The notes under the pieces: model-generated
Seen by the model: only the letters and a program-made list of their open reading frames with translations
What the model was told of the DNA's origin: nothing
Databases searched by the model: none
Program-made: the position numbers and the translations under genes
From: Blastochloris viridis
GTDB lineage: Bacteria; Pseudomonadota; Alphaproteobacteria; Rhizobiales; Xanthobacteraceae
Direction of reading: 5' to 3'
Length of the DNA stretch: 64,000 nucleotides
NCBI RefSeq assembly: GCF_001402875.1
Contig: NZ_CP012946.1
Span: 2,644,001 to 2,708,000, forward strand
Shown here: one piece after another, positions 37,674 through 46,815 of the stretch
Position numbering within the stretch: position 1 is the first letter of the stretch
Layout of the letters: the number at the start of each line of letters is the position of its first letter

Positions 37674-38429
37674 TCAGAGCCTCGTGCGATGGATCAGCGT
37701 GCGGGGCAGCGCCTGCACCACCCACATGATATATCTCCAGAAGCGTGGCGTGTAGACGACGGCGCGGCAGCCATCGATGGCGCGAACGATCTCCGCACCG
37801 ACCGCACCGGGTTCGGCCCACAGCGGGCCGCCGCGCGGCAGATGCTCGGTCATCGCGGTGCGCACGAAGCCGGGACGGATGTCGGTCACCGCGATTGCGC
37901 TCGCATGCAGCCGGTGGCGCAAGCCTTCGAGATAGCGCTGCAACCCGCCCTTTGCCGCACCATAGATATAATTGCTCTGCCGGCCGCGATTGCCGGCGAC
38001 GGAGGTGATCACCGCCAGCGCGCCATGGCCCTGCGCCTCGAACCGCGCGGCGAGTTGCTCGCACAGCAGCACCGGGCTGACGAGATTGAGGCCAATCGCG
38101 GCAATGAGCTGCGCCGGCTCCTTCTGTGCCGCGACCTGGTCGGGCAGCGAGCCATAGGCAACCATCGCAACGTCGAGCCCGCCGAACGCGGCGAACGCCT
38201 CGCCCGCGGCGGCGATGGTCCGATCGGGCTGGGCAAAATCGGCAGCGACCAGTTCGACCGCCGCCGCACCTCGCGTTCGCAGATCTGCCGCTGACGCCTC
38301 AAGTGCAGCGCGGTCGCGGCCGATCAGCACCAAGCGAGCGCCGCGACCGGCATAAAGCCGCGCGACGGCCGTCGCGATCCCGGACGTCGCGCCAAACACC
38401 GCGACCCGCGTCGGCGTGTCACTCGCCAT
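37674..38429 (-). CDS. SDR-family reductase, DprE2-like (polyprenyl-phospho-keto-pentose reductase)
   Basis: A 251-residue classical SDR. Cofactor motif is FGATSGIATAVARLYAGRG with LIGRD. The active site has Ser in ITSVAGNRGRQSN and YIYGAAKGG (YxxxK). IRPGFVRTAMTEH and the C-terminal hydrophobic end WRYIMWVVQALPR fit DprE2, which reduces decaprenyl-phospho-2-keto-erythro-pentofuranose to the arabinose form in mycobacteria. The ATG at 38429 has AAGGAG six bases upstream. It follows a DprE1-like gene upstream on the same strand (155 bp gap, partly filled by a repeat). The pathway is inferred from the paired genes. Confidence 0.8.
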   Translation of the reverse strand: MASDTPTRVAVFGATSGIATAVARLYAGRGARLVLIGRDRAALEASAADLRTRGAAAVELVAADFAQPDRTIAAAGEAFAAFGGLDVAMVAYGSLPDQVAAQKEPAQLIAAIGLNLVSPVLLCEQLAARFEAQGHGALAVITSVAGNRGRQSNYIYGAAKGGLQRYLEGLRHRLHASAIAVTDIRPGFVRTAMTEHLPRGGPLWAEPGAVGAEIVRAIDGCRAVVYTPRFWRYIMWVVQALPRTLIHRTRL

Positions 38430-38490
38430 GCCCAGCTCCTTTCGATCGGAAGCGGAGCCCGCAGGCGCGCAACTCCGATCCGGCAAATTT

Positions 38491-38530
38491 GCCAACGGCG
38501 TCGGATGCTGACGCATGGAGCCGTTGAAGT
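38491..38530. repeat. Fragment of dispersed repeat family B between DprE2- and DprE1-like genes
   Basis: GCCAACGGCGTCGGATGCTG then ACGCATGGAGCCGTTGAAG match the first 40 bases of the copies at 10361 and 17255. The rest of the unit is missing here. Confidence 0.65.
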
Positions 38531-38584
38531 TCGGGTGGAAACAGAGGGTGAAGCCGCCCGGCGGCGCCGCTTTTCCACCGCACG

Positions 38585-39946
38585 TCAGGACGCCGCCGGA
38601 CCGATGATGCCGACGCGGCGCGCAAAGCCCGATGCGGCCGCCGGATCGATGTGCGGCTTGAACGCCGCCAACCCGGCATAGCCGTCTCGAAACGTGTTTG
38701 CGGTCATGACGCAGTCCTTCGCCGGATAGAGCCGCCCGCCGGCGGCGACCGTGATCGTCTCAAGGCGGGCGAGCAGTGCGCGGGTGGAATCGCCCCGGTC
38801 CGGAAAGTCCAGGGCCAGCGTCGCACCCGCCATCGGAAACGACAGAATGCCGGGCGAGGGCAGATCGCCGAAGGTCTTCAGCACCGCGAGCATCGAGCCC
38901 TGGCCAGAGGCGGCGACGGCGCCGAGCATGTCTTTGATCGCCTCAGCGGCGACGGCCGGCGGCACGACACACTGGAACTGGAAAAACCCGCGCGGCCCAT
39001 AGAGCCTGTTCCAGCCGCCGATCGCATCGAGCGGGAAAAATACCGGCTCATATCCGCCAACCGTTCGCTCTGAGCGCCGCAGGCTCAACTTGCGCCAATA
39101 GAGCGCGTTGAAGGCGCGCAGACCGAGCCCGCCGACGAGCGAAACCGGCGGGCGGACGGGAATGGTGATGCGAGGCTGCAGCGGCGGCGGCGGCGAGCCC
39201 GCTCCGGCACGATGCCGTGCACGGCTGAATATGCCGCGCCCGAGGCTGCGCCCGGTCGCCAGGCAATCCACCCATGCGGCGGTGTAGTCCCACGCCTGAT
39301 CGGCCTCGGCGGCGAGCGAGAAGAATTCATCGAGCCGATCGAACCGGACATCCTCGGCCTCAAGCGCCGTTCCCTCGACGCGGCGAAGCTGGATGGTCGC
39401 GCGCAGCACCAGGCCGGTGAGCCCCAAGCCGCCAATGGTCGCGCGGTAAAGCGCGGCGTTCTCGGTCGGCGAGCACGAGACGACCTCGCCGTTGCTGCGC
39501 GCAAGATCGAACGACAGCACGTGACGCCCGAACGTCCCGAACCGATGGTGGTTCTTGCCGTGGACGTCATTGGCGATCGCGCCGCCGACGGAAACGAAGC
39601 GGGTGCCCGGCGTCACCGGCAGGAACCACGCCCCGCCGGTGTCGTCGCTTCGGCAAATGCTGGCGAGAATGTCGGCGAGCAGCACCCCGGCTTCGCACGT
39701 CAGACGTCCGGTGGTGCGGTCGAAATCGACAAAGCGGTCGAGCGAGCGACAGTCGATCAAAGTGCCGCCGGGGTTGAGGCAGACGTCGCCGTAAGAGCGG
39801 CCGTTTCCGAAGGCGAGAACGGAGGTGCCGGGGCTGGCATAGCCGCGACGCGCGGCATCAACGCTCGCCGGCCGGATGGCGCGCACCTCGGCGGTGGCGT
39901 GTGCACCGCCGCCCCAGGCCGCGTAAGACACCTTCGGAGCCGTCAC
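38585..39946 (-). CDS. FAD-linked oxidase, DprE1-like (polyprenyl-phospho-ribose 2'-oxidase)
   Basis: A 453-residue flavoenzyme of the vanillyl-alcohol-oxidase/DprE1 type. FAD motifs are FGNGRSYGDVCLNPGG near residue 50 and VSVGGAIANDVHGKNHHRFGTFG near 120; GKNHH closely matches mycobacterial DprE1. YPAKDCVM near 415 occupies the position of the C-terminal active-site region. DprE1 oxidises decaprenyl-phospho-ribose at C2', giving the substrate of DprE2. A GTG start at 39946 overlaps the stop of the HAD-UbiA gene (GTGA), implying translational coupling. The longer upstream frame is a shadow. Pathway by analogy. Confidence 0.83.
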   Translation of the reverse strand: MTAPKVSYAAWGGGAHATAEVRAIRPASVDAARRGYASPGTSVLAFGNGRSYGDVCLNPGGTLIDCRSLDRFVDFDRTTGRLTCEAGVLLADILASICRSDDTGGAWFLPVTPGTRFVSVGGAIANDVHGKNHHRFGTFGRHVLSFDLARSNGEVVSCSPTENAALYRATIGGLGLTGLVLRATIQLRRVEGTALEAEDVRFDRLDEFFSLAAEADQAWDYTAAWVDCLATGRSLGRGIFSRARHRAGAGSPPPPLQPRITIPVRPPVSLVGGLGLRAFNALYWRKLSLRRSERTVGGYEPVFFPLDAIGGWNRLYGPRGFFQFQCVVPPAVAAEAIKDMLGAVAASGQGSMLAVLKTFGDLPSPGILSFPMAGATLALDFPDRGDSTRALLARLETITVAAGGRLYPAKDCVMTANTFRDGYAGLAAFKPHIDPAAASGFARRVGIIGPAAS

Positions 39947-41424
39947 GGCAGCCACGCGGCCACCAGCAGGACGGCGGAAATGGCGGCAAGCCCGAGCGAA
40001 AACCGGTCCTTGAGCGCAAACACCACCGGATCCTCGTTCATCCGCTCGTGCACCGTGATGTGCCACGTGCGCAACGTCCACAGCAAGATAACCGGCATCA
40101 GCCCCCACAGGAGTTCTGGGCGACTGTAAAGCCCGCTGGGATAGTGTTCGTTTATCAAATAGATCGTCACGATCACGATTGCCGCAAAACCGGATGCAAC
40201 GCCGGCGGCGAGCACAAGCGGAAGGTCTTTCGCGGTATAGCCACGGGATACCACCTTGTCCCCGCCTTCACGCACCACGCGCGCGAGCTCGGCGTAGCGT
40301 TTGACCAGGGCAAGGCCAAGGAAAAACAACATCGAAAACGTGAGGAGCCACGGCGATGCCGGGACGGGCAGCAGCGCGGCGCCAGCAAAGACCCGCAATG
40401 TGAAGAGGCTCGCCAGCACGAAGACATCGACGATCGGCATCTGCTTGAAGACGAGACTGTAGGCAAGCGTGATAACGAGATAAGCGACCAATGATGCCGC
40501 GGCGGCAAAAGGCAGCGCCAGCGACAATGCCATTGCGACGACCACAAGGATCGCCGCGACGACAGCGCCGGCGTGAGCCGAGATCAGACCCGCAGCGATC
40601 GGACGAACACGTTTGCGCGGATGGTGGCGGTCGGCTGCGATATCGAGAAGATCGTTGACGATATAGGTCGCCGACGCCAGGATTCCGAGGGCGAGAAACA
40701 GGATCAGGCTCCTCGCCGCGATCACGGGATCAAGCAGACCAAGACTCATGGTCGGGGCGACGAACACCAGGCTGTTCTTGGCCCAGTGCCGAATTCTCAG
40801 CGCCCGCACCCACGTTCGCAGGCCCGCCCGCCGTTTCTCGAACCGCGCTTCCACCGCGGTCTGCGGGCCAACCATTTTTTCCAGACGACCGGTCTCGCCA
40901 ACGAGCACAACGGAGGACGCGGCGCGAAACAGCGGTCCGTCGACCTCGGCATCGCCCGCATAGGCGAACCGATCCCCGAAAGCCGCGCGGATCGCAGCCA
41001 GCTTTCGGGTCCCCCGCAGGTTTTCCCGACCATCGGAGCCGTGGACGACATCGAACAGGCCGATATGCGCGGCGACCGCGTCGGCAATCGATTGATCCGC
41101 TGCGGTGAAAAGGCCGATTTGGCGCCCGGCCGACGCCTCCTCCTGCAAGTACCGCAGCAACGGCTCATTGTAGGGCAGGCTGGCGGCATCCAGCGCGGTT
41201 TGGTCTGCGACATGACGTTTGAATGCCGCGCGGCCAGCCCGAAGGTGGAACAGTGCTTTGATCGCAGCGAGCCAGTCCTGCCGCACCGTTCCAAGAAACG
41301 ACTCGTGAAGAGAATCGACCCAGATGAGGGTACAGTCGAGGTCGACCGCCAGCGGCGGCCGTTCTTCACATTCATCTTCCAGGACAAGGGTCTGCGCGAG
41401 TTCCATTATCCCAAAAGCCTCCAT
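39943..41424 (-). CDS. HAD-UbiA fusion, decaprenyl-phosphate phosphoribosyltransferase-like
   Basis: A 493-residue fusion. Residues 20-200 are a HAD phosphatase-like domain: DLDCTLIWVDSLHE (motif I), FTAADQ (motif II) and YAGDAEVDGPLF (motif IV). Residues 210-493 are a UbiA prenyltransferase with nine or so helices and the aspartate motif NDLLDIAADRHHPRKRVRP. HAD-UbiA proteins adjacent to DprE1/DprE2 are found with 5-phospho-ribosyl-polyprenyl-phosphate synthases; the HAD domain could remove the 5-phosphate (inference). The start at 41424 or 41406 is possible; the second has GGAGG eleven bases away. It is the first gene of the cluster and overlaps DprE1. Confidence 0.85.
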   Translation of the reverse strand: MEAFGIMELAQTLVLEDECEERPPLAVDLDCTLIWVDSLHESFLGTVRQDWLAAIKALFHLRAGRAAFKRHVADQTALDAASLPYNEPLLRYLQEEASAGRQIGLFTAADQSIADAVAAHIGLFDVVHGSDGRENLRGTRKLAAIRAAFGDRFAYAGDAEVDGPLFRAASSVVLVGETGRLEKMVGPQTAVEARFEKRRAGLRTWVRALRIRHWAKNSLVFVAPTMSLGLLDPVIAARSLILFLALGILASATYIVNDLLDIAADRHHPRKRVRPIAAGLISAHAGAVVAAILVVVAMALSLALPFAAAASLVAYLVITLAYSLVFKQMPIVDVFVLASLFTLRVFAGAALLPVPASPWLLTFSMLFFLGLALVKRYAELARVVREGGDKVVSRGYTAKDLPLVLAAGVASGFAAIVIVTIYLINEHYPSGLYSRPELLWGLMPVILLWTLRTWHITVHERMNEDPVVFALKDRFSLGLAAISAVLLVAAWLP

Positions 41425-41891
41425 CTACTGATGAACGGAGGCGGGCTTGGAATTTATGGGATGGCGGAGCCATGCGACTGCGGGGCCGCGGCCCGGATCG
41501 TCTCCGTCCTGCCGAACACTGTCGACCGGCGACGCCTCGAACACACCGCGCTCGATTGCAACCGCTCCCTCAAGCATGTTCCGCGCGCGCGAGGGCGCTT
41601 GCTGTCCGGCGTGGCCGCGGCCTTGAGCCTGGCGCCCGTCCGCCGCGCCACCCCCCGCAACGTCATCAGGCCGAGCGCAACTCTGCCAGGGGCCATCCAG
41701 GCCTAAACGTGCGGCGTCGATGCCCACCCCAGACTGTGCGTCTGGACAGATTCCGGCAAATCGATCCTGGCAAAGCTCAGGCAAATCCCTGAACCCTCTG
41801 AATGACACGGAATACGGGCGACAGCACCTTACGCAACCAATTCCACATATCGAAAGTTGCAACGAAATACAACACTGGAGACCAAGATATC
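41425..41891. other. Spacer between the cluster and the IS, no gene supported
   Basis: About 470 bp upstream of the HAD-UbiA gene and left of the insertion. Reading frames on the minus strand (RGVFEASPVDSVRQDG) show no recognised domain. The promoter of the pentose cluster should be here. The last ten bases (41882-41891) are one copy of the IS target duplication. Confidence 0.45.
41882..41891. repeat. Target-site duplication, left copy
   Basis: CCAAGATATC occurs immediately outside the left IS end and identically at 43141-43150 outside the right end. Ten base pairs is in the range usual for ISAs1 elements. Confidence 0.92.
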
Positions 41892-43140
41892 CAGGGCGAT
41901 CGGGTGAAGAAAGGGGTGACAAAGGCCTGAAGTGCTGAATCTGTCGGTTCCTCCGATTCGGATGCGGAGGATGGGCGATGGAGCCAGCGGAACCGGACTT
42001 TGCCGCGCTTGGGGAAGCTCTTGTTTTCCTGGACTATTTCAAGGACATGCCCGACCCGCGCCAGCGCGGCAAGGTGATGTACTCGCTGGAGGAGGTGCTG
42101 CTGCTGTGCCTGCTGGCGGTGCTGGCCGGCGCCGAGACCTTCGTCGACATCGCAAGGTTCGGCGAGACGAAGCTCGACCTGCTGCGCCGGTTCCGCACGT
42201 TTCTCCATGGCACCCCCTCGCACGACCACCTCGGCGACATCCTCGCCACCCTCGATGCTGCGCAGTTCCAGCGTTGCTTCGTCGCCTGGGTGGCGGCGGT
42301 GACCGGGGCGCCCGCAGACGTGATCGCCATCGACGGCAAGACGCTGCGCCGCTCGGCTAAGAGGGACGCCAAGGCGGCGGTCCACATGGTGTCCGCCTTC
42401 GCGGCGCGCCAGCGCCTGGTGCTCGGCCAGGTCAAGGTGGCCGACAAGTCGAACGAGATCGTCGCCATCCCCCAACTGCTCGCTCTGCTGTCGATCGAGG
42501 GCGCCATCGTCACCATCGACGCCATGGGCTGCCAGCGCGCCATCGCCGCGCAAATCCTCGCCCAGAAGGCCGACTATGTGCTGGCCCTGAAAGGCAACCA
42601 GGGCAGCTTGCGAGAGGACGTCGAGCTGTTCGCCGCCGAGCAGAAAGCCAATGGTTTCAAGGACACAGCGATCAGCCGCCATCACAGCGTCGATGGCGAT
42701 CACGGCCGCATCGAGACCCGCACCACCACGGTGATGCACGACGTGGCTTGGCTCCGAGACCGTCACGATTGGCCCGGCCTGACCAGTGTCGTCATGGTCG
42801 AAAGCATGCGCGAGATCGGCGCCAAGTGCGAGCAGGAGACCCGCTTCTACATCGCCTCGCTGGCGTCCCCGGCCGACCAGCTCGGACCCGTCATCCGCAG
42901 CCATTGGGCGGTGGAGAACAGCCTGCATTGGATCATGGACATGGTGTTCCGCGATGACGACTGCCGCGTCCGCACCGATCACGCCCCCGCCAATTTCACC
43001 ACCCTCAAGCACATGGCCCTCAATCTCATCCGCAAGGCCCCGGGCAAGGATTCTCTCCGCCTCAAGCGAAAAGTCGCCGCCTGGGACGACGACTTCCTCG
43101 CAAGTCTCCTGGCAGCGTGATTTTTCACCCGATTGCCCTG
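41892..43140 (+). mobile_element. ISAs1-family insertion sequence, complete (1249 bp)
   Basis: Terminal inverted repeats CAGGGCGATCGGGTGAAG at 41892 and CTTCACCCGAT-type TTTTTCACCCGATTGCCCTG ending at 43140 match in about 18 of 20 places. One transposase gene fills the element (41978-43120). Perfect 10-bp direct repeats flank it. Together these show a complete, probably recent, insertion. Confidence 0.93.
41978..43120 (+). CDS. ISAs1-family transposase
   Basis: A 380-residue DDE transposase of usual ISAs1 length. The N-terminal DDE_Tnp_1-associated domain includes FKDMPDPRQRGKVMYSLEEVL. Catalytic Asp residues are in VIAIDGKTLRRS and IVTIDAMGCQ, and the Glu is in HWAVENSLHWIMDMVFRDDDCRVR. No frameshift or stop is present, so it could be active. 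The start at 41978 has GGAGG nine bases upstream. The open frame on the opposite strand across the whole gene is a shadow. Confidence 0.95.
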   Translation: MEPAEPDFAALGEALVFLDYFKDMPDPRQRGKVMYSLEEVLLLCLLAVLAGAETFVDIARFGETKLDLLRRFRTFLHGTPSHDHLGDILATLDAAQFQRCFVAWVAAVTGAPADVIAIDGKTLRRSAKRDAKAAVHMVSAFAARQRLVLGQVKVADKSNEIVAIPQLLALLSIEGAIVTIDAMGCQRAIAAQILAQKADYVLALKGNQGSLREDVELFAAEQKANGFKDTAISRHHSVDGDHGRIETRTTTVMHDVAWLRDRHDWPGLTSVVMVESMREIGAKCEQETRFYIASLASPADQLGPVIRSHWAVENSLHWIMDMVFRDDDCRVRTDHAPANFTTLKHMALNLIRKAPGKDSLRLKRKVAAWDDDFLASLLAA

Positions 43141-43150
43141 CCAAGATATC
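43141..43150. repeat. Target-site duplication, right copy
   Basis: CCAAGATATC, identical to 41882-41891. Confidence 0.92.
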
Positions 43151-43672
43151 CCGGCCAATCACAAATTCTGGCCGGCGAGACGATCGGCGGCTGATCAACG
43201 ACGACGTGATCAACCGCCAGCAGAATCTGGCCGGCAACCGCAGCCGGTCATCTAAAATCGCTCTTTCCAACAAGGCGTTCAACGAGGCTGTTTCCTCGGA
43301 GCAGCCACCGATCGGAACGAGCCGGGTTGCCGCGCCCGGCTGTCGCTTGTCAAAATTCGCTCGCACAACCGATGCCACGTCTGCGGAGGTTGAACGTGAT
43401 CCCGCCGTGATCGTCCGGCACCGGCAGGATGGCGTCGCCGGACCGGGCGGCGCCTCCAGCGACAAAGATTACGCTCTTCACGTGGCGTTAACGGGTTGCG
43501 GAACACAAAAGGAACGTATAGGGTCCGTTCATGATTTGTTTCGACCTGCCGGGCCGGCTCTAAAGAGCCGCCTCCAGGATGGATTTTCAACGTTCAGTTC
43601 CGTCGCGGCCGAGACGGGCTCGAGGCCGGGAAACCTGCATGGCGAATACGCCTTGCGAGGCAAGAGGCGCCG
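43151..43672. other. Spacer between IS and lexA, no gene supported
   Basis: Rejoining the sequence on either side of the insertion (with one target copy removed) does not restore a long frame, so the IS seems to have landed in a spacer. The SOS box lies at 43501-43515. No other protein-coding signal is seen. Confidence 0.5.
43501..43515 (+). promoter_or_regulatory. LexA (SOS) box, alphaproteobacterial direct-repeat type
   Basis: GAAC-ACAAAAG-GAAC, that is GAAC-N7-GAAC, the reverse complement of the GTTC-N7-GTTC direct repeat bound by LexA in alphaproteobacteria. It lies 158 bp upstream of the lexA start, so lexA is probably autoregulated. Confidence 0.85.
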
Positions 43673-44365
43673 ATGCTCACGCGAAAACAATATGAACTGC
43701 TCCGGTTCATCCACGAGCGACTGACCGAATCTGGGATCCCGCCGTCCTTCGACGAGATGAAGGACGCGCTCGACCTCAAATCGAAATCGGGCATCCACCG
43801 GCTGATCACCGCGCTGGAGGAGCGCGGCTTCATCCGCCGCCTGCCCAATCGCGCCCGCGCTCTGGAGGTGATCCGCCTCCCCGACGGCGTCGGGCCGTCG
43901 CCGCCGCGCCGCGGCTTCGCCCCCGGCGTGATCGAGGGCGGGCTCGGAAAGGTGCGGCCACTGTCGGAGGACGACAGCGGCCGCTCGGTGCCGATCCCGG
44001 TGATGGGCCGCATCGCCGCCGGCACGCCGATCTCGGCAATCCAGACCCGCAGCCACGTCATCAACATGCCGCCGGACATGCTGCCGACCGGCGACCACTA
44101 CGCGCTCGAGGTTCGCGGCGACTCGATGATCGAGGCCGGCATCCTCGAAGGCGACCTGGTGGTGATCAAGAAGTCCGACTCCGCCGACACGGGCGACATC
44201 GTCGTCGCGCTGATCGACGACGAGGAAGCGACACTGAAGCGGCTGCGCCGCAAGGGCGCCTCGATCGCTCTGGAGGCCGCCAACCCGGCGTATGAGACCC
44301 GCATCTTCGGGCCGGACCGGGTGCGCATCCAGGGCAAGCTGGTCGGACTGTTCCGCCGCTATTGA
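43673..44365 (+). CDS. lexA: LexA repressor
   Basis: A 230-residue SOS repressor. The winged-helix DNA-binding domain (1-65) starts [17 protein letters not shown] and contains [19 protein letters not shown]. The self-cleavage site is Ala116-Gly117 (RIAAGTPIS) with the Ser151/Lys189 dyad ([15 protein letters not shown]). It represses DNA-repair genes until cleaved under RecA activation. An alphaproteobacterial SOS box sits upstream. It converges with comEC and the two genes overlap by seven bases at their ends. Confidence 0.97.
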   Translation: MLTRKQYELLRFIHERLTESGIPPSFDEMKDALDLKSKSGIHRLITALEERGFIRRLPNRARALEVIRLPDGVGPSPPRRGFAPGVIEGGLGKVRPLSEDDSGRSVPIPVMGRIAAGTPISAIQTRSHVINMPPDMLPTGDHYALEVRGDSMIEAGILEGDLVVIKKSDSADTGDIVVALIDDEEATLKRLRRKGASIALEAANPAYETRIFGPDRVRIQGKLVGLFRRY

Positions 44366-46656
44366 GCCGGCCCCTCGGCCGACAACTCGGCAGCATCCGA
44401 CGGCTCGGCCTCCTCGGTGGCGACAGCGGCGGGAGCGGCGACGGCCGCCGAGGAGGCCGGCTGCCGGTGCGGTGACGGCGATGCGGCGGGGTCGGCGCGG
44501 ACGGCCCAGGGCCGCTCGCGCGCGCTGTCGCGGGCGGGCTCGAACCGCCAGCCCGCCGCCGTCCGGCCAAGAGCGAGGGCGCCGGTTTCATATAGCCGGG
44601 CGGGATCGATCCGCACCGCCGCGCACGCCATCGCCACGCTCGCCCGCGTCACCACCACCGCCGCCTTGGCGCAATCCTCCTCCAGCGCTGCGAGCGTGGT
44701 GGGCACCGCCACCGCGGCACCATCTTCAAGTCGCGCGATACAGCCCTCGCGGTCGCAGGCAAAGCCGGCAGCCAGGCCGGGGTCGTTCGGCGCGCGGCGG
44801 TCACCGTCGGCGGCGAGCCAGATGCGGGCGGCGAAGCGGTCGGCCCCAGCGTTCAGGATCGACAGCCGGCCGTCAGGGCCGCGCACCGCCACCATGCGGC
44901 CGCCAGCCTCCACCAGCACGTCGGGCCGGCTCGGGGCGCCAAGCGCCACCGCCAGCGCCAGGGCCGCCACCGGCAGCGCGGCGAGCCGCAGCGGGCTGAC
45001 CGGCAGCAGGCCGACCAGCAGCGCCGTCACCGCCAGCAGCAGCGGGCCGTCGCCGAACGCCGCAAGCCGCGCGTCGGCCCCTGGCAGGCCCGCCACGAAC
45101 GTTGAGACGTCGAGGGTGCGGGCGACGCCCCACCCCATCAGCAGCCACAGCGGCCGATCGAACCCGAACGGCAGCAGCAGCACCGCGCCGACCCCGGCCG
45201 GCATCACCACCCCGGACACCAGCGGCGTCGCCATCAGATTGGCGAGCAGGCTATAGGGCGACAGCCGGTGGAAATGGGCGGCGGCGAACGGCGCCGTCGC
45301 CAGCCCCGCCACCAGCGCCGCCAGCGCAAGACCCACCGTGGCGAGGCCGAGCCCGCGCACCACCCGCTGGACGGCGTCGCCGTCGGCGAAACGCCGGCTG
45401 GGCGCCCAGCGCTCGTAGAAGGCGATCAGCGCCAGCGTTGCCGAAAACGACATCTGGAAGCCGGGGTTGAGCACGCTTTCCGGCATCGCGATCATCACCG
45501 CCAGCGCCGCCGCCGCCAGCGTGCGCAAACTCAACGCGGCGCGGCCGATCAGGACGCCGGCGAGCACCAGCCCAGCCATCAGGAACGCCCGGGTGGTCGC
45601 CACCTCGGCCCCGGACAGCAGCCAATAGGCCGCCGCTGCGGCTATGGCCGCCGACGCCGCCCATTGTTTGATCGGCCGCCGCACCGCCATGCCCGGCACC
45701 AGCGCCAGCGTGCCGCGCACCACCACCAGCACGGTGGCGACCACCGCCACCATGTGCAGGCCGGAAATCGAGATGATGTGGTAGAGCCCGGACACCCGCA
45801 GGCTGTCGTTGGTGCTCTCGGCGATGGCGTCGCGCTCGCCGGTCACCAGCGCCACCGCGATGGCGCCGGCGTCGCCCGGCACGATGGTGCGGATGCGCTG
45901 CCCCAGCCCCTCGCGCGCGCCTTCGACCGCCTGCCGCAGCGCGATGGGCCACGGCATCGCGCCGATCGGCGGCACGCTGCGCACCTCGCCCATGGCCAGC
46001 CCGGTGCCACTGATGCCGGCGAACCACAGATCGCGGCCGAAATCCCAGGCGCCGGGCCGCACCGGGCCGGCCGGCGGGTTCAGCCGCGCCCGCACCGCAA
46101 TATGGCTTCCCACCGGAGGCGCGGCATTGGGCCGGACCACGATGCGCAGCCGGGTCGGCTGGGGGTCGAGCGCCGGTGCGGTCGCGGTGACGTGGAGGAT
46201 GACGCGGTCGGACTTCTCGCGCTGGTCGCGGTCGGCGACGAAGCCGGACACGGTGGCGACCGTCGGCCTCGCCAGCACCGGATGGGCGACGCTCGCCGTG
46301 CGCAGGGTGGCGGCGGTGAAGCCGGCGGCGAAGACCGCGAGCGCGACTGCCAGCGGAAAGCCGAGCGGGCGCGCCCGCGCAACGACGGCAATGGCGGCGA
46401 GCGCCAGCATCACCAGCGCCGCCGCGATCAGCGAAGGCTCCCGCTCCGCCTGGAAATAGGTCAGGACGCCGGCGGCGAAGACGACCGGCAGCCACAGCGG
46501 GCCGCGGGCGGCCGCGCGCTCCTGATGCCACCAGGCCGCGAGCAATGCCGCCAGCCGTGACAGGCCCGCCGTCGGCAGCGGCGCCGCGCCGGCGAGCGTC
46601 CGCGCGCGGCCGATCACCGCCGCCCGCACCTTGGTCCTGCCCGACAGCCCCGCCAT
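44359..46656 (-). CDS. comEC: ComEC/Rec2-family DNA-uptake channel protein
   Basis: A 765-residue membrane protein. It has N-terminal helices (about 50-115) and a DUF4131-like region with [18 protein letters not shown]. The competence domain lies at about 255-520 with [18 protein letters not shown] and [10 protein letters not shown], the hallmarks of ComEC. The C-terminal part (590-700) is a short remnant rather than a full metallo-beta-lactamase domain. ComEC forms the inner-membrane channel for transforming DNA. It converges with and overlaps lexA by seven bases. No other competence genes adjoin it, so function in natural transformation is uncertain. Confidence 0.88.
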   Translation of the reverse strand: MAGLSGRTKVRAAVIGRARTLAGAAPLPTAGLSRLAALLAAWWHQERAAARGPLWLPVVFAAGVLTYFQAEREPSLIAAALVMLALAAIAVVARARPLGFPLAVALAVFAAGFTAATLRTASVAHPVLARPTVATVSGFVADRDQREKSDRVILHVTATAPALDPQPTRLRIVVRPNAAPPVGSHIAVRARLNPPAGPVRPGAWDFGRDLWFAGISGTGLAMGEVRSVPPIGAMPWPIALRQAVEGAREGLGQRIRTIVPGDAGAIAVALVTGERDAIAESTNDSLRVSGLYHIISISGLHMVAVVATVLVVVRGTLALVPGMAVRRPIKQWAASAAIAAAAAYWLLSGAEVATTRAFLMAGLVLAGVLIGRAALSLRTLAAAALAVMIAMPESVLNPGFQMSFSATLALIAFYERWAPSRRFADGDAVQRVVRGLGLATVGLALAALVAGLATAPFAAAHFHRLSPYSLLANLMATPLVSGVVMPAGVGAVLLLPFGFDRPLWLLMGWGVARTLDVSTFVAGLPGADARLAAFGDGPLLLAVTALLVGLLPVSPLRLAALPVAALALAVALGAPSRPDVLVEAGGRMVAVRGPDGRLSILNAGADRFAARIWLAADGDRRAPNDPGLAAGFACDREGCIARLEDGAAVAVPTTLAALEEDCAKAAVVVTRASVAMACAAVRIDPARLYETGALALGRTAAGWRFEPARDSARERPWAVRADPAASPSPHRQPASSAAVAAPAAVATEEAEPSDAAELSAEGPAQ

Positions 46657-46759
46657 GGCGCCCCGAGGGTCCGGGCGGCCGCGCCGGCTCCGGCATCCTC
46701 AGGCCACCGACGCCATGCTACACACTCTGAAGATGCAAAACAGCTCGCCTCAAGGCGCC

Positions 46760-46799
46760 GTCATGCTTCGAGACGGCTTCGCCTCCGCAGCATGAGGGC
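46760..46799. repeat. Common alphaproteobacterial intergenic palindrome
   Basis: GTCATGCTTCGAGACGGCTT then CGCCTCCGCAGCATGAGGGC, in the 160-bp spacer between glnS and comEC. Related sequence is at 28881-28985. Similar units are widespread in Rhizobiales (recollection). Confidence 0.6.
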
Positions 46800-46815
46800 T
46801 GCGGCGAGCGTTGCA

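Noticed and set aside
41777..43465. 562-codon minus-strand frame across the IS
   Set aside because: It is antisense to the transposase and crosses both IS ends, so it cannot be an ancestral gene.
43496..43530. GAAC...GTTC inverted repeat (N11) as the LexA box
   Set aside because: The spacing is wrong for known LexA sites; the direct repeat GAAC-N7-GAAC at the same place fits the alphaproteobacterial box.
41425..43672. IS disrupting a gene
   Set aside because: Rejoining the flanks after removing the IS and one target copy gives no long continuous frame with family resemblance.
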